Source of the DNA: Dietzia aerolata
GTDB lineage: Bacteria; Actinomycetota; Actinomycetes; Mycobacteriales; Mycobacteriaceae
Direction of reading: 5' to 3'
Length of the DNA: 34,767 nucleotides
NCBI RefSeq assembly: GCF_014144865.1
Contig: NZ_JAALDM010000005.1
Coordinates: 1 to 34,767 of the forward strand
This document shows, piece after piece, positions 23,089-31,969 of this stretch. The stretch's first letter is position 1; each line of letters opens with the position of its first letter. Made by a program: the position numbers and the translations under genes. Under the pieces are notes generated by a model. That model was not told the DNA's origin. It searched no databases and saw only the letters and a list, made by a program, of their open reading frames with translations.

Positions 23089-24762
23089 GTGGCCGAGTTT
23101 ATTTACACCATGAAGAAGGTTCGCAAGGCGCACGGGGACAAGGTGATCCTCGACGACGTCACGATGGCCTTCTACCCCGGTGCGAAGATCGGCGTCGTGG
23201 GGCCCAACGGCGCCGGTAAGTCGTCCATCCTCAAGATCATGGCCGGTCTCGACCAGCCGTCCAACGGTGAGGCGTTTCTCGACCCGGAGGCCACCGTCGG
23301 CATCCTCATGCAGGAGCCCGAGCTGGACCAGAGCAAGACCGTCAAGGAGAACGTCGAGGACGGCCTCGGCGAGACCATGGTCAAGCTGCGTCGGTACAAC
23401 GAGGTCGCCGAGGAGATGGCGACCAACTACACCGACGAGCTCATGGAGGAGATGGGACAGCTCCAGGAGCACCTGGACGCCGTCGACGCCTGGGAGATCG
23501 ACTCCCAGATCGAGCAGGCCATGGACGCCCTGCGCTGCCCGCCGGGAGACGCGCCGGTCACCAACCTCTCCGGTGGCGAGATGCGCCGCGTGGCGCTGTG
23601 CAAGCTCCTGCTGAGCAAGCCCGACCTGCTGCTGCTCGACGAGCCCACAAACCACCTGGACGCCGAGTCCGTGCTCTGGCTGGAGCAGCACCTGGCCACC
23701 TACCCGGGCGCCGTCATGGCCGTGACGCACGACCGCTACTTCCTCGATCACGTGGCGCAGTGGATCTGTGAGGTCGACCGCGGCAAGCTCCACCCGTACG
23801 AGGGCAACTACTCCACCTACCTGGAGAAGAAGGCCGAGCGACTGGAGGTCCAGGGCAAGAAGGACCAGAAGCTGCAGAAGCGCCTCAAGGCCGAGCTCGA
23901 GTGGGTCCGCTCCGGCGCCAAGGCCCGGCAGACCAAGTCCAAGGCCCGTCTCGCCAAATACGAGGAGATGGCCGCGGAGGCGGAGAAGATGCGGAAGCTG
24001 GACTTCGAGGAGATCCAGATCCCCACCCCGCCGCGCCTGGGCAATGTCGTGGTGGAGGTCAACGACCTGAAGAAGGGCTTCGACGACCGGGTCCTCATCA
24101 AGGACCTGTCGTTCACCCTTCCGCGGAACGGCATCGTCGGCGTGATCGGCCCCAACGGTGTCGGTAAGACCACGCTGTTCAAGACCATCGTGGGACTCGA
24201 GGAGCCGGACGCCGGCACCGTGAAGATCGGCGAGACGGTCAAGCTCAGCTACGTCGACCAGAACCGCGCCAACATCGACCCCGAGAAGTCGGTGTGGGAG
24301 GTCGTCTCTGAGGGCAACGACTTCATCGAGGTCGGCCAGAACGAGATGCCCTCGCGTGCCTACGTCAGCGCCTTCGGGTTCAAGGGTCCGGATCAGCAGA
24401 AGAAGTCCGGCGTCCTGTCCGGTGGTGAGCGCAACCGCCTCAACCTGGCCCTGACCCTCAAGGTCGGCGGCAACCTGATCCTCCTGGACGAGCCGACAAA
24501 CGACCTGGACACCGAGACCCTCGGCAGCCTCGAGAACGCACTCGAGGACTTCCCGGGCTGCGCCGTCGTGATCTCCCACGACCGCTGGTTCCTCGACCGC
24601 ACCTGTACCCACATCCTCGCGTGGGAGGGCAACGTCGAAGAGGGTCAGTGGTATTGGTTCGAGGGCAACTTCGAGGGCTACGAGAAGAACAAGGTCGAGC
24701 GCCTCGGCGCCGAGGCCGCCCGCCCGAGCCGCGTCACCCACCGCAAGCTCACCAGGGACTGA
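23089..24762 (+). CDS. ettA: Energy-dependent translational throttle protein EttA (ABC-F)
   Basis: The product is a 557-residue ABC-F ATPase with two nucleotide-binding domains and no membrane part. It binds the ribosomal E site and gates the first elongation steps according to the ATP/ADP ratio. Walker A motifs are GPNGAGKSS (38-46) and GPNGVGKTT; the signature motifs are LSGGEMRR and LSGGERNR; Walker B motifs are LLLLDEPTNHLD and LILLDEPTNDLD. The basic linker between domains and the WYWFEGNFEGYEKNKVERLG end are characteristic of EttA rather than other ABC-F proteins. The start is a GTG at 23089 after AGAGGG. Neighbouring SSB-like and thioesterase genes match the M. tuberculosis Rv2478c-Rv2475c region, but the large glutamate dehydrogenase I recall as Rv2476c is absent. 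Confidence 0.95.
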   Translation: MAEFIYTMKKVRKAHGDKVILDDVTMAFYPGAKIGVVGPNGAGKSSILKIMAGLDQPSNGEAFLDPEATVGILMQEPELDQSKTVKENVEDGLGETMVKLRRYNEVAEEMATNYTDELMEEMGQLQEHLDAVDAWEIDSQIEQAMDALRCPPGDAPVTNLSGGEMRRVALCKLLLSKPDLLLLDEPTNHLDAESVLWLEQHLATYPGAVMAVTHDRYFLDHVAQWICEVDRGKLHPYEGNYSTYLEKKAERLEVQGKKDQKLQKRLKAELEWVRSGAKARQTKSKARLAKYEEMAAEAEKMRKLDFEEIQIPTPPRLGNVVVEVNDLKKGFDDRVLIKDLSFTLPRNGIVGVIGPNGVGKTTLFKTIVGLEEPDAGTVKIGETVKLSYVDQNRANIDPEKSVWEVVSEGNDFIEVGQNEMPSRAYVSAFGFKGPDQQKKSGVLSGGERNRLNLALTLKVGGNLILLDEPTNDLDTETLGSLENALEDFPGCAVVISHDRWFLDRTCTHILAWEGNVEEGQWYWFEGNFEGYEKNKVERLGAEAARPSRVTHRKLTRD

Positions 24763-24767
24763 ACACG

Positions 24768-25244
24768 GTGTCAGCCCCCACCACAGCGGATTCCAGCGGA
24801 GCCGGCCCCGTCGCCCAGAGCGACGGGGCGGGACCCGTGCACCGCGTCCGACTACCCCTGCGGATCTCCGACTACCTTGGTTCGCACGTCAACAATGTGC
24901 GCTACCAGGAGTTCTCCCAGGAGGCCCGGCTCCTGTGGTTCCGCGAGAAGTTCGACGTCCCCGGTTCCCGGGTGCCGATCGCACTGGCGCGCTGGATGGA
25001 GATCGATTTTCGTCGCGTCATCGGAATGGGCGTGCCCGACGTGTGGGTCGACGTCCAGGTGCTGAAGGTGGGGCGGACGTCCTACACCATGCGCACCTCG
25101 ATCGGCACGGAGTCGGTAGGCGAGGAGCCCTGCGCGGTCGTCGACACCGTCCTGGTGGTGGCGGCAGCGGACGAGGTCACGACACTGGAGATCACCCCCG
25201 AGGAGCGGGCGGCGCTGCTCGGCGGTGGGGAGGAACAGGCATGA
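24768..25244 (+). CDS. Hotdog-fold thioesterase paralogue 1, altered active site
   Basis: The product has 158 residues in the 4HBT-like hotdog fold: HVNNVRYQEFSQEARLLW forms the central helix, followed by strands ending in PEERAALLGG. In active relatives the motif is D-x-D-x-x-G-H-V-N-N; here it reads SDYLGSHVNN, one residue shorter and without the second Asp, the usual catalytic base. It may be inactive, use another residue, or serve as a structural partner of the next two. The GTG at 24768 is 6 nt after the ettA stop, with a disordered Gly/Ala-rich N-tail of about 25 residues. The next gene overlaps by 4 bp (ATGA). Confidence 0.8.
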   Translation: MSAPTTADSSGAGPVAQSDGAGPVHRVRLPLRISDYLGSHVNNVRYQEFSQEARLLWFREKFDVPGSRVPIALARWMEIDFRRVIGMGVPDVWVDVQVLKVGRTSYTMRTSIGTESVGEEPCAVVDTVLVVAAADEVTTLEITPEERAALLGGGEEQA

Positions 25245-25702
25245 GTGGAGGCGCGCACGACCCGGCGGCCGAACCGTTCCGCTGCACCCTGCAGGTGCGG
25301 TGGGCGGACTTCGACCAGATGGGGCACGTCAACAACGTCAAGTACATCGAGTACGCGCAGGAGGCCCGGATCCTGTTCATCCGGAGCCGATTCAGCCCGT
25401 TCGGGCTCGGCAACCTCCCGCAGGTGGTGCGTCGGACCGAGATCGACCACCTGCGGCCCGTGCTGCGGGATTCCACCACGGTCGACGTGGTGATCGAGGT
25501 CGAGCACGTGGGCACCACCTCGTATCAGATCCGGCAGACCATCTACGATTCCGCCGGCGAGGTCTGCTGCACCCTTCGAGTGGTCATGGTCGCCTTCGAC
25601 ACCTCCACCTCTACGTCCGTTGAGATCCCCTCCGGGGTGCGGAACGTCCTCGAGGCGGCCAAACAGCGGGCCGCGATCACCGAGCAGGGAGCCGCGACGT
25701 GA
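25241..25702 (+). CDS. Hotdog-fold acyl-CoA thioesterase paralogue 2
   Basis: The product has 153 residues with an intact 4HBT-type motif, WADFDQMGHVNNVKYIEYAQEA, where the second Asp of DFD is the expected catalytic base. The remaining strands (VVRRTEIDHLRPV, TTSYQIRQTIYD) fit the family well. Such enzymes hydrolyse acyl-CoA or acyl carrier thioesters in the cytoplasm; chain preference is unknown. It is closest to the single thioesterase next to ettA in mycobacteria. ATGA overlaps the previous stop and GTGA joins the next gene. Confidence 0.85.
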   Translation: MSGGAHDPAAEPFRCTLQVRWADFDQMGHVNNVKYIEYAQEARILFIRSRFSPFGLGNLPQVVRRTEIDHLRPVLRDSTTVDVVIEVEHVGTTSYQIRQTIYDSAGEVCCTLRVVMVAFDTSTSTSVEIPSGVRNVLEAAKQRAAITEQGAAT

Positions 25703-26184
25703 CCGAGCAGTTGATCTTCGAGACCGGCGGCGTTCTCGGCGCCTCGGGCGAGCCGGGGGCGCGGGTCTTCACGGCCGCGATGCCGGTGCGCTGGTCCGAC
25801 CAGGACCTCTATCACCACGTCAACCACGCTCGGATGATCACGCTCATCGAAGAGGCGCGCATCCCGTGGCTCTTCGAGGAGGGGCTGCCCACGGCCACCC
25901 TCGCAGCGGGTGCGGTGATGACCGACCTCGAGGTGAAGTACCGCGGCCAGGTCAAGCACGCCGACGGCCCGATCCGTGTGCGGATGTGGTGCGAGAAGGT
26001 CGGCGGTGCCCTGTTCGTCGCGCGACACGAGGTGCGCGGACGCCACACCCCGGACACCGAGCCCCCGGCGGTGGAATGCACTGCGCGGATCGCTGCATTC
26101 GACCTGCAGACCCAGCGGCCGCGACGCTTCACCCCGGCCGAGCGTGACTACCTGCTGGAGTTCCGGCACCGGGATGCCTCGTGA
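25699..26184 (+). CDS. Hotdog-fold acyl-CoA thioesterase paralogue 3
   Basis: The product has 161 residues. The motif RWSDQDLYHHVNHARMITLIEEA keeps the catalytic-type Asp (D-x-D) but has His for the usual Gly and HVNH for HVNN. The end (RFTPAERDYLLEF) aligns with paralogue 1. Sequence divergence among the three copies suggests an old duplication rather than a recent one. It could form mixed oligomers with the other two. GTG start overlapping the previous stop; 4-bp overlap with the next gene. Confidence 0.82.
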   Translation: MTEQLIFETGGVLGASGEPGARVFTAAMPVRWSDQDLYHHVNHARMITLIEEARIPWLFEEGLPTATLAAGAVMTDLEVKYRGQVKHADGPIRVRMWCEKVGGALFVARHEVRGRHTPDTEPPAVECTARIAAFDLQTQRPRRFTPAERDYLLEFRHRDAS

Positions 26185-26864
26185 CCGTGCCGGGCTCTCA
26201 GGACGGCATGATTCGCATCCCCGACCCCGCGGACCGCGATGACCTACGGACACTGCTCCGGCGGATCCTTCGCCTGGACGAGGCGGCGGTGGTCCGGCTC
26301 ACCGAGGCCGGTGACGGTCGCATGCGGGTGTGGTCCCGCACGCCATTCGGCGCCCTGGTCGTCCGCGTGCTGCGAGGGGACTGCCCGGGCGGTGACGTCG
26401 TGTCCGGCGCCGACCATCTGCTCACCGAGTTGGACCTCCTTCCCCGGGGCGACTCCGAGGGGCGGGTCGACCCGGGTATGCCCCTGCTGTCCGCGTGGCA
26501 GGGACTGCTGCCGCCCCTCGACGGGTTCGCGCTCGTCGAGGATGTGCCCGCGCAGGTTCTGCTGGATCTGACGGAGTCCGGGCGCACCGTGGCGCAGGAG
26601 AACGCCGGCCCTGCCGGGCTTCCACCGTCACTGCTCGATCAGGAGGCGCTCACCGTGCGCGCCGACACCGGCGACCCGCTGGGGATCGACATGCGGACCG
26701 TCTTCTCGCTCGTCATGTGCGGCTTCGTGCCCGAGCGCGCCGGCCGCGCCCCGGACGGTGAGCCCGTGCGGGTCAGTGAGCGCGGCGCCTGGATTCGAAT
26801 CGACGCGCGCTACGGCACGGCCTATCGCCGCACCGACGCCCTCACACTAGAACCGTTGCGGTGA
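26181..26864 (+). CDS. Conserved protein of unknown function
   Basis: The product has 227 residues, soluble, without membrane segments or catalytic motifs that I recognise. It starts GSQDGMIRIPDPADRDDL and contains MRVWSRTPFGALVVRVLRG and, near the end, a Tyr/Arg-rich strand pattern (YGTAYRRTDALTLEPLR). Its place behind the thioesterase genes corresponds to M. tuberculosis Rv2474c as I remember it, so it is probably a conserved member of this operon in the order. GTG start with a GTGA overlap upstream and again downstream with the methyltransferase. Confidence 0.7.
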   Translation: MTVPGSQDGMIRIPDPADRDDLRTLLRRILRLDEAAVVRLTEAGDGRMRVWSRTPFGALVVRVLRGDCPGGDVVSGADHLLTELDLLPRGDSEGRVDPGMPLLSAWQGLLPPLDGFALVEDVPAQVLLDLTESGRTVAQENAGPAGLPPSLLDQEALTVRADTGDPLGIDMRTVFSLVMCGFVPERAGRAPDGEPVRVSERGAWIRIDARYGTAYRRTDALTLEPLR

Positions 26865-28057
26865 CCACTCAGGGCTTTGTCACCAGCTGGCCGGGTCGTG
26901 GCACGCCCGCGCGACCAGGTGAGCACGGCCCCGCACCGCGGATCGGTGCAGTGGACCCGGCTACGACCCCGGACTCCGGACCGCGGGGAGCTGTCCTCGT
27001 GGGTGATGGCGCCCGCATCGCCGAGGCGCGGCCCGAGCTCGCGCCGCTTGGTCTCGACCCCAGCGGTGCCGCGCAGTTGGTGTACCTCGATCCGCCCTAC
27101 AACAGGGGCGGCAGTTTCGACGGCTACCACGACAACATGCCCCGGCACGATTGGCTGACCTACATCGAGGCGCGACTGGTGGTGGCTCGGGACCTCCTCG
27201 CCGACACCGGAACGCTCTGGGTGCATCTCGACGACGCCGAGGCGCATCGTGTGCGATGCCTCCTTGATGAGGTGTTCGGCGTCGACGCGTTCATCGCGGA
27301 CCTCACCGTGGAGAGCAACCCGAAAGGGCGGCAGCTCGACCGCTTCTTCGCCGGGTCCCACGACCGGTTGATGGTGTACGCCCGGGATCCCGGGAAAGTG
27401 GTGCTCGAGGGAGGAATCGCGGCGGCGGTCGATCCCGCGGACTTCCCGCACGTGGACGCCGACGGGGTCACCTACCGGTTGCTGCCGTTGCGCAATACCA
27501 ACAAGCGGTTCAACCCGAAGACCACCCCCACCATGACGTATCCGCTCCACGGTGATCCCGAGACGGGCGCGGTTTCCGTGGAGCCTGCGCCGGGGATGCA
27601 GGAGATCCTGCCGGTGTTCGGCGATCTCACGCCGGCGGTGTGGCGGTGGTCGCGTGACCGCGCCATCGAGCGCATCGAAGAACTGGTCTGCCGAACCGTC
27701 CGCGGCCGCACGGGCCCCCGAGTGGATATCTATCAACGGGACAGGCACGAGGCCGGCCGGATCAAGAAACTCAAGTCCATCTGGTTGTCCCAAGAGGTCG
27801 GCTCGACCGACACCGCCCGCGCCGAGTTGCGCGCGGCCGGTGTCGACGGGTTCCGCACTCCCAAGCCGGAGGCCCTGCTGCGACGCATCGTCGAGTTGGC
27901 CACCGGTCCGGACGATCTGGTGGTGGACCTGTTCGCCGGGTCCGGCACCACCGCGGTTGCCGCGCGTGACCTCGGTCGGCGCTGGGTCGTCGTGGAAAGG
28001 AATCCGGACACGGTCCGGGACGTCCTGCTTCCGCGGCTCGGCCTCAGTGGAGCCTGA
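26861..28057 (+). CDS. DNA methyltransferase, N4/N6 (type III Mod-like), no partner in view
   Basis: The product has 398 residues. Motif IV is YLDPPYN (DPPY at 77-80), and motif I, FAGSGTT, comes late at about 358-364. This order is the beta class, typical of type III Mod subunits and related amino-methyltransferases that make N6-methyladenine or N4-methylcytosine from S-adenosylmethionine. Between them lie HLDDAEAHRVRCLLDEVFG and a target-recognition-like region (about 120-330). It is shorter than complete type III Mod proteins (usually about 550-650). No restriction gene lies in the window. The GTGA overlap makes it the last gene of the thioesterase operon. It is convergent with the SDR gene, 15 nt away. 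Confidence 0.85.
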   Translation: MTTQGFVTSWPGRGTPARPGEHGPAPRIGAVDPATTPDSGPRGAVLVGDGARIAEARPELAPLGLDPSGAAQLVYLDPPYNRGGSFDGYHDNMPRHDWLTYIEARLVVARDLLADTGTLWVHLDDAEAHRVRCLLDEVFGVDAFIADLTVESNPKGRQLDRFFAGSHDRLMVYARDPGKVVLEGGIAAAVDPADFPHVDADGVTYRLLPLRNTNKRFNPKTTPTMTYPLHGDPETGAVSVEPAPGMQEILPVFGDLTPAVWRWSRDRAIERIEELVCRTVRGRTGPRVDIYQRDRHEAGRIKKLKSIWLSQEVGSTDTARAELRAAGVDGFRTPKPEALLRRIVELATGPDDLVVDLFAGSGTTAVAARDLGRRWVVVERNPDTVRDVLLPRLGLSGA

Positions 28058-28072
28058 CCCCAGAGCTGTTGA

Positions 28073-28816
28073 TCAGCGGAGCATGGTGCTGCCGCCGTCG
28101 ACCATGAGGGTCTGCCCAGTCATGTAGGAGGCGTCGTCCGAGGCCAGGAACACCGCGACCCGGCCGATGTCGGCCTCCGGGTCGCCGAACCGACGCATCG
28201 GGGTGCCGGCGAGCAGTTTCTTCTCGATCCCCGGGGTGGCCTCGATGTAGCTCTCGACGCCCTCGGTGAGCGCGAGCGGCGAGATCACGTTGACGTTGAT
28301 CCCGTCGCGTGCCCACTCATTGGCCGCGACGCGGCTGATCGCGCGGATGGCCTCCTTGGCCGCGGCGTACGCGCCCTGGGTGGGAAGGCCATTGATCCCG
28401 GCACCGGAGGCGAAGTTGATCACCGTGCCGCCACGCTCGGACAGCTGGGAATGCGCGGCATTCATGAGCCAGAAGGTGGGGTAGAACCCGGTGTTGAACG
28501 ACAGGTCCAGGTCGTCCTGGGTGGTCTCCAGCAGCGGTGCCTGCCGTGAGGCATGGGCGTTGTTGACCAGGACGTCGACGCCGCCGAACGCATCGACTGC
28601 CGCGGCCACGATCCGCTCGGCGTTCGCCTCGACCGAGATGTCGGCATTCAGGAATCGCACGCTGTCGCCGAGCTCGTCGACCAGTGCGGCGCCCGCCTCG
28701 TCATTGATATCCACGGCCAGGACGGAGGCACCCTCCTTGACGTAGGCACGGGTGATGCCGCGGCCGATGCCACCCACCCCACCGGTCACGATTGCCGTCT
28801 TGCCCGAAAGTCGCAT
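28073..28816 (-). CDS. Short-chain dehydrogenase/reductase
   Basis: The product is a 247-residue classical SDR: cofactor motif TGGVGGIG (11-18), Asp36 at the end of the second strand (AVDIND, favouring NAD(H)), LVNNAHAS instead of the more usual NNAG, and the catalytic Ser137, Tyr150 and Lys154 (YAAAK). The C-terminal YMTGQTLMVDGGSTMLR is the common 3-oxoacyl reductase-like ending. The ATG at 28816 has AAGGG 9 nt upstream; a GTG at 28822 is the alternative. Substrate unknown. It lies 22 nt downstream of the alpha-glucosidase gene on the same strand and is probably cotranscribed with it. Confidence 0.85.
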   Translation of the reverse strand: MRLSGKTAIVTGGVGGIGRGITRAYVKEGASVLAVDINDEAGAALVDELGDSVRFLNADISVEANAERIVAAAVDAFGGVDVLVNNAHASRQAPLLETTQDDLDLSFNTGFYPTFWLMNAAHSQLSERGGTVINFASGAGINGLPTQGAYAAAKEAIRAISRVAANEWARDGINVNVISPLALTEGVESYIEATPGIEKKLLAGTPMRRFGDPEADIGRVAVFLASDDASYMTGQTLMVDGGSTMLR

Positions 28817-28837
28817 CGTCACGAGCCCTTCTTCGTC

Positions 28838-30427
28838 TCAGCGCTTGAGCCACACGGCGGTGTCCGGTGGCACTGTGTCCCCATCCAGCGGTCCCGAGGA
28901 CAGGACCACCTCGCCGTCGGTGAGCGGCACCGGATGGCGGGACGTGTTGATCATGCACACGATCGGGCCATTCTCGCGGCGGAATTCCAGACACCCGTCA
29001 AGTTCGCTGGTCCAGCGCACGTCGGGTGTGGTCGGGGTGGGCCATGATTGCCGGATCTGGATTGCTTTCCGGTACAGCGCGAGCGTGGAATCGGGGTCAC
29101 TGTCCTGCGCGTCGACGGTCGAGCCCGCCCAGGTTCGGGGCATCGGCAGCCAGGTCTCGTCGCCGGTGGTGAAGCCGTAGGGGGGTTCGGAGCCGGACCA
29201 GGGCAGGGGCACGCGGCAGTGGTCTCGGCCCAACTCGGCGTGTTCGGTTCGTTCCCAGGTAGGGTCGGTGAGTCGGTCGTGTGGGATAGAGAAATCGCTC
29301 GGCAGTCCGAGTTCGGCGCCGTTGTAGACAAAGGCGATCCCGGGCAGCGCCAGGGTGGCCAGCAGCATCGCGCGGGCCCGCGCCACGCCCACCTCACCGT
29401 TGCCGTACCGGGTCACCTCGCGCACGACGTCGTGGTTGGACAGGGCCCAGGTGGGAGCCGAACCAGATGCCCGCGCGGCCTCGAGGGTGTCGTCGATCGC
29501 CGTGCGGATCGCGCCCGCCTCAAACGGGGAGCCGGTGAGTGCGAAGTGGAAGGCGAAGTGCAACTCGTCGGGGCGAAGATACTTGGCGAATCTGTCGACC
29601 GGGCCGATCCACACCTCGCCGAAGGTGGTGGCGCCGGGATAGTCGTCGACGACCTTCCGAATACGACGGTGGACTGCGTGGACCCCGGGGCGGTCCCATC
29701 GGGCGTCCCGGGGGTCGACGACGAGCTGGGCGATCTCCAGGTCGTCGGGCAGGTTTTCAAGCTGGTCGGGCTTGGCCAGACCGTGCGCCACGTCGATCCG
29801 GAAGCCGTCCACTCCACGGTCCAGCCAGAATCGCAGTGTGTGCTCGAGATCGTCGGCGATCTCGGGGTTCGACCAGTCGAGGTCCGGCTGCTGCGGGGCG
29901 AAGAGGTGGAGATACCACTGACCGGGAGTGCCATCCGGCTCGGTCACCCGGGCCCATGCGGGACCGCCGAACACGGAGGGCCAGTTGTTGGGCGGCTCCG
30001 AGCCTTCCGGACCGCGACCGTCGCGGAAGAAGTACCGGGCCCGCTGAGGGCTACCCGGTTCGGCGGCCAGGGCCTCGACAAACCAGGGGTGTTCGGAACT
30101 GGTGTGGTTGGGAACCAGGTCCATGATGAGGACCATCCGCCTGGAATGGAGGGCGTCCGCGAGCCGCCGCAGGGCGTCGACGTCGCCGAAAAGCGGGTCG
30201 ACGTCACGGGGATCGGAGACGTCGTAGCCGTGATCGACTCCGGGCGAGCGCATGATCGGTGAGAGCCACACACCGTCTACTCCCAGAGACTCGAGGTGGC
30301 CGATGCGGTCGATAATGCCCTGCAGGTCACCAACGCCGTCGCCGTCCGAGTCCGCGAACGACCGCGGGTAGATCTGGTACAGGACCATGTCTTCCCACGG
30401 CCGTGCCGCGTGAGAAGGGGCCTTCAC
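28838..30427 (-). CDS. aglA: GH13 alpha-glucosidase
   Basis: The product is a 529-residue glycoside hydrolase family 13 enzyme. It has the (beta/alpha)8 barrel with [19 protein letters not shown] at the start, the calcium/barrel motif MDLVPNHTS, nucleophile Asp212 in FRIDVAHG, acid/base Glu271 in TFGEVWIG, and transition-state Asp333 in SNHDV. It probably releases glucose from alpha-1,4 or alpha-1,6 oligosaccharides in the cytoplasm; no signal peptide is seen. The GTG at 30427 overlaps the glbO stop (GTGA), so it is translated together with the globin. The pair matches Rv2471/Rv2470 in M. tuberculosis as I recall, where the glucosidase is called aglA. Confidence 0.9.
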   Translation of the reverse strand: MKAPSHAARPWEDMVLYQIYPRSFADSDGDGVGDLQGIIDRIGHLESLGVDGVWLSPIMRSPGVDHGYDVSDPRDVDPLFGDVDALRRLADALHSRRMVLIMDLVPNHTSSEHPWFVEALAAEPGSPQRARYFFRDGRGPEGSEPPNNWPSVFGGPAWARVTEPDGTPGQWYLHLFAPQQPDLDWSNPEIADDLEHTLRFWLDRGVDGFRIDVAHGLAKPDQLENLPDDLEIAQLVVDPRDARWDRPGVHAVHRRIRKVVDDYPGATTFGEVWIGPVDRFAKYLRPDELHFAFHFALTGSPFEAGAIRTAIDDTLEAARASGSAPTWALSNHDVVREVTRYGNGEVGVARARAMLLATLALPGIAFVYNGAELGLPSDFSIPHDRLTDPTWERTEHAELGRDHCRVPLPWSGSEPPYGFTTGDETWLPMPRTWAGSTVDAQDSDPDSTLALYRKAIQIRQSWPTPTTPDVRWTSELDGCLEFRRENGPIVCMINTSRHPVPLTDGEVVLSSGPLDGDTVPPDTAVWLKR

Positions 30428-30819
30428 ATCGCGTCCGGGGAGTTGATCAACATCGCGGCCGCGCGCCGGAGGTAGTTCACCAGTTCAGCGCGGTGATGGT
30501 CGTCCATCGTCTCGCTGTCAATCGTGTCCACGGCGGCCAGCATGTGCTTGAGCCAGGTGTCGTGTGCGGCCTGATCGATCACATAGGGGTGGTGGCGCAT
30601 CCGTAGGCGTGGGTGCCCGCGCTGCTCGGAGTAGGTCGTGGGTCCACCCCAGTACTGCTCGAGAAACATCCGGAGGCGGTCCTCGGCCGGGCCCAGGTCC
30701 TCCTCTGGGTACATCGCGCGGAACTCCGGATCTTTTGCCACGCCTTGGTAGAACTCGTGGACCAGTTTCCGGAAAGTCTCTGCTCCGCCGACCTCGTCAT
30801 AGAACGTACTGGTGCTCAT
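30424..30819 (-). CDS. glbO: Group II truncated haemoglobin GlbO
   Basis: The product is a 131-residue haem protein of the trHbO class that binds O2 very tightly and may handle reactive oxygen or nitrogen species. Key residues, one later than in M. tuberculosis GlbO: TyrB10 = 24, TyrCD1 = 37, proximal HisF8 = 76 (LRMRHHPY), TrpG8 = 89. [19 protein letters not shown] is almost invariant in the family. The ATG at 30819 ([10 protein letters not shown]) fits the family start; one at 30828 would add three residues. It is the first gene of the glbO-glucosidase-SDR unit. Confidence 0.95.
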   Translation of the reverse strand: MSTSTFYDEVGGAETFRKLVHEFYQGVAKDPEFRAMYPEEDLGPAEDRLRMFLEQYWGGPTTYSEQRGHPRLRMRHHPYVIDQAAHDTWLKHMLAAVDTIDSETMDDHHRAELVNYLRRAAAMLINSPDAM

Positions 30820-30932
30820 GTCTCCCATTGTCCAGATTCGCGGCTGAAGAGGTGATGGAGGTCGAGCGGGGGTGTTACGTTCTCGCCCACCAGCTCCCGT
30901 GGCCGCACATAGTTCGGATGAGAGGCGATCCC

Positions 30933-31826
30933 ATGAGTAAACGTCAGGCCACGGCCATCATCGCGTTGCTGGCGGTGATCGCCGTGGCGTTGGTGGCGAT
31001 GTTCGTCTATCTGGTCGGGTTCGGAAACGACACCCAGCAGTCCGGGCAGGCCGAGGGCGAGTCGGCGACGGAGACGTCCGCTTCAGCGGAGCCTGCCGGC
31101 TTGGACACCGAGGAATCGATCGCACTACTGGAGGGGGCGGGCATCGATGTCGTCATGGCACCACCGGTTCCCGAGGCTCCCGAACGGTGGGGCGACTATG
31201 TTCTGAACGATTCGTGGGACGGTCAGGTTCGCGTATTCGAAGGAAGCGGGGTCGAATCGATTCGTGGCAAAGACGACGGAAGGTTCCCGGCCACGATGAA
31301 CGGATGCGGTTCGCAGATGTATTTCGTGACGTTCCGGTCGGTCGCAGACCCGGTGCAGTTGGAAGCACAACTGATCAACGCGGTCGACGAGCCGGTGGCG
31401 TCGGAGGTCCTCGACAACGGATGGATGCTGGGGACGAACTGTGCCACCCCCTCATTCGCCTTTCATTCATCCGACGCCGAGGGCAATCTCACGGATGTCG
31501 CATACACCGTGCACGAGTACCGCCAGTCGTCGGTTGCCCAGGCCACCCCGCCTACGCAGGCGCAGTCACCGGCGGCTTCTCAGTCCGCGCCACCTCAGAC
31601 CGCGGCTCCGCAGCCTGCAGCTCCGAGTGAACCCACATTCGTGCACTGTGTTCCGGGGCTGTCATCGAACGCGGTCTACAGCGATGGCTCGACACGACGC
31701 GATACGCGCTGCCCGGAACAGCGGGCGCTTGAAGCGGAGAGAGTGTGTGGTGGGCTGTACGGCTGGCAGGAGGTGTCGCGTGAGCGCTACATCGAGCTCT
31801 GTGGGGTCGAGCCGCCGACCGGGTGA
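30933..31826 (+). CDS. Membrane-anchored, Cys-containing extracytoplasmic protein, unknown
   Basis: The product has 297 residues and I do not recognise it. A short cytoplasmic MSKRQ is followed by one membrane helix (about 6-29). A Ser/Glu/Thr-rich linker leads to a globular domain (about 50-195) with two Cys (125 in NGCGSQ, 170 in TNCATP) that could pair. A Pro/Ala/Gln/Ser linker (about 200-235) joins a small C-terminal domain with four Cys (HCVPG, TRCPEQ, RVCGG, ELCGVE). Six Cys outside the cell suggests three disulfides. The ATG at 30933 follows GAGAGG. The gene is divergent from glbO. Local base composition is slightly less GC-rich than neighbours. Confidence 0.75.
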   Translation: MSKRQATAIIALLAVIAVALVAMFVYLVGFGNDTQQSGQAEGESATETSASAEPAGLDTEESIALLEGAGIDVVMAPPVPEAPERWGDYVLNDSWDGQVRVFEGSGVESIRGKDDGRFPATMNGCGSQMYFVTFRSVADPVQLEAQLINAVDEPVASEVLDNGWMLGTNCATPSFAFHSSDAEGNLTDVAYTVHEYRQSSVAQATPPTQAQSPAASQSAPPQTAAPQPAAPSEPTFVHCVPGLSSNAVYSDGSTRRDTRCPEQRALEAERVCGGLYGWQEVSRERYIELCGVEPPTG

Positions 31827-31969
31827 ACAGTTCCTGGGCAGTGTGAGATTTAGTCTGCGATAGAGCACGAAGAGTTCACCAAAGGTGCATCATCGTTGCA
31901 GGCGAGGTTCATCGAGAGCCCGGTCGCCGATGGTGGACTGGGCTCCGAGAAAACGAGCGGAGATCACAC

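Noticed and set aside
22552-24741. A 729-codon open frame antisense to ettA
   Set aside because: It mirrors ettA in a GC-rich sequence and its residues are Leu/Gly/Val/Asp-biased without any domain; the plus-strand gene is certain.
29048-30262. A 404-codon open frame antisense to the alpha-glucosidase
   Set aside because: No recognisable domain; all GH13 catalytic motifs are on the minus strand.
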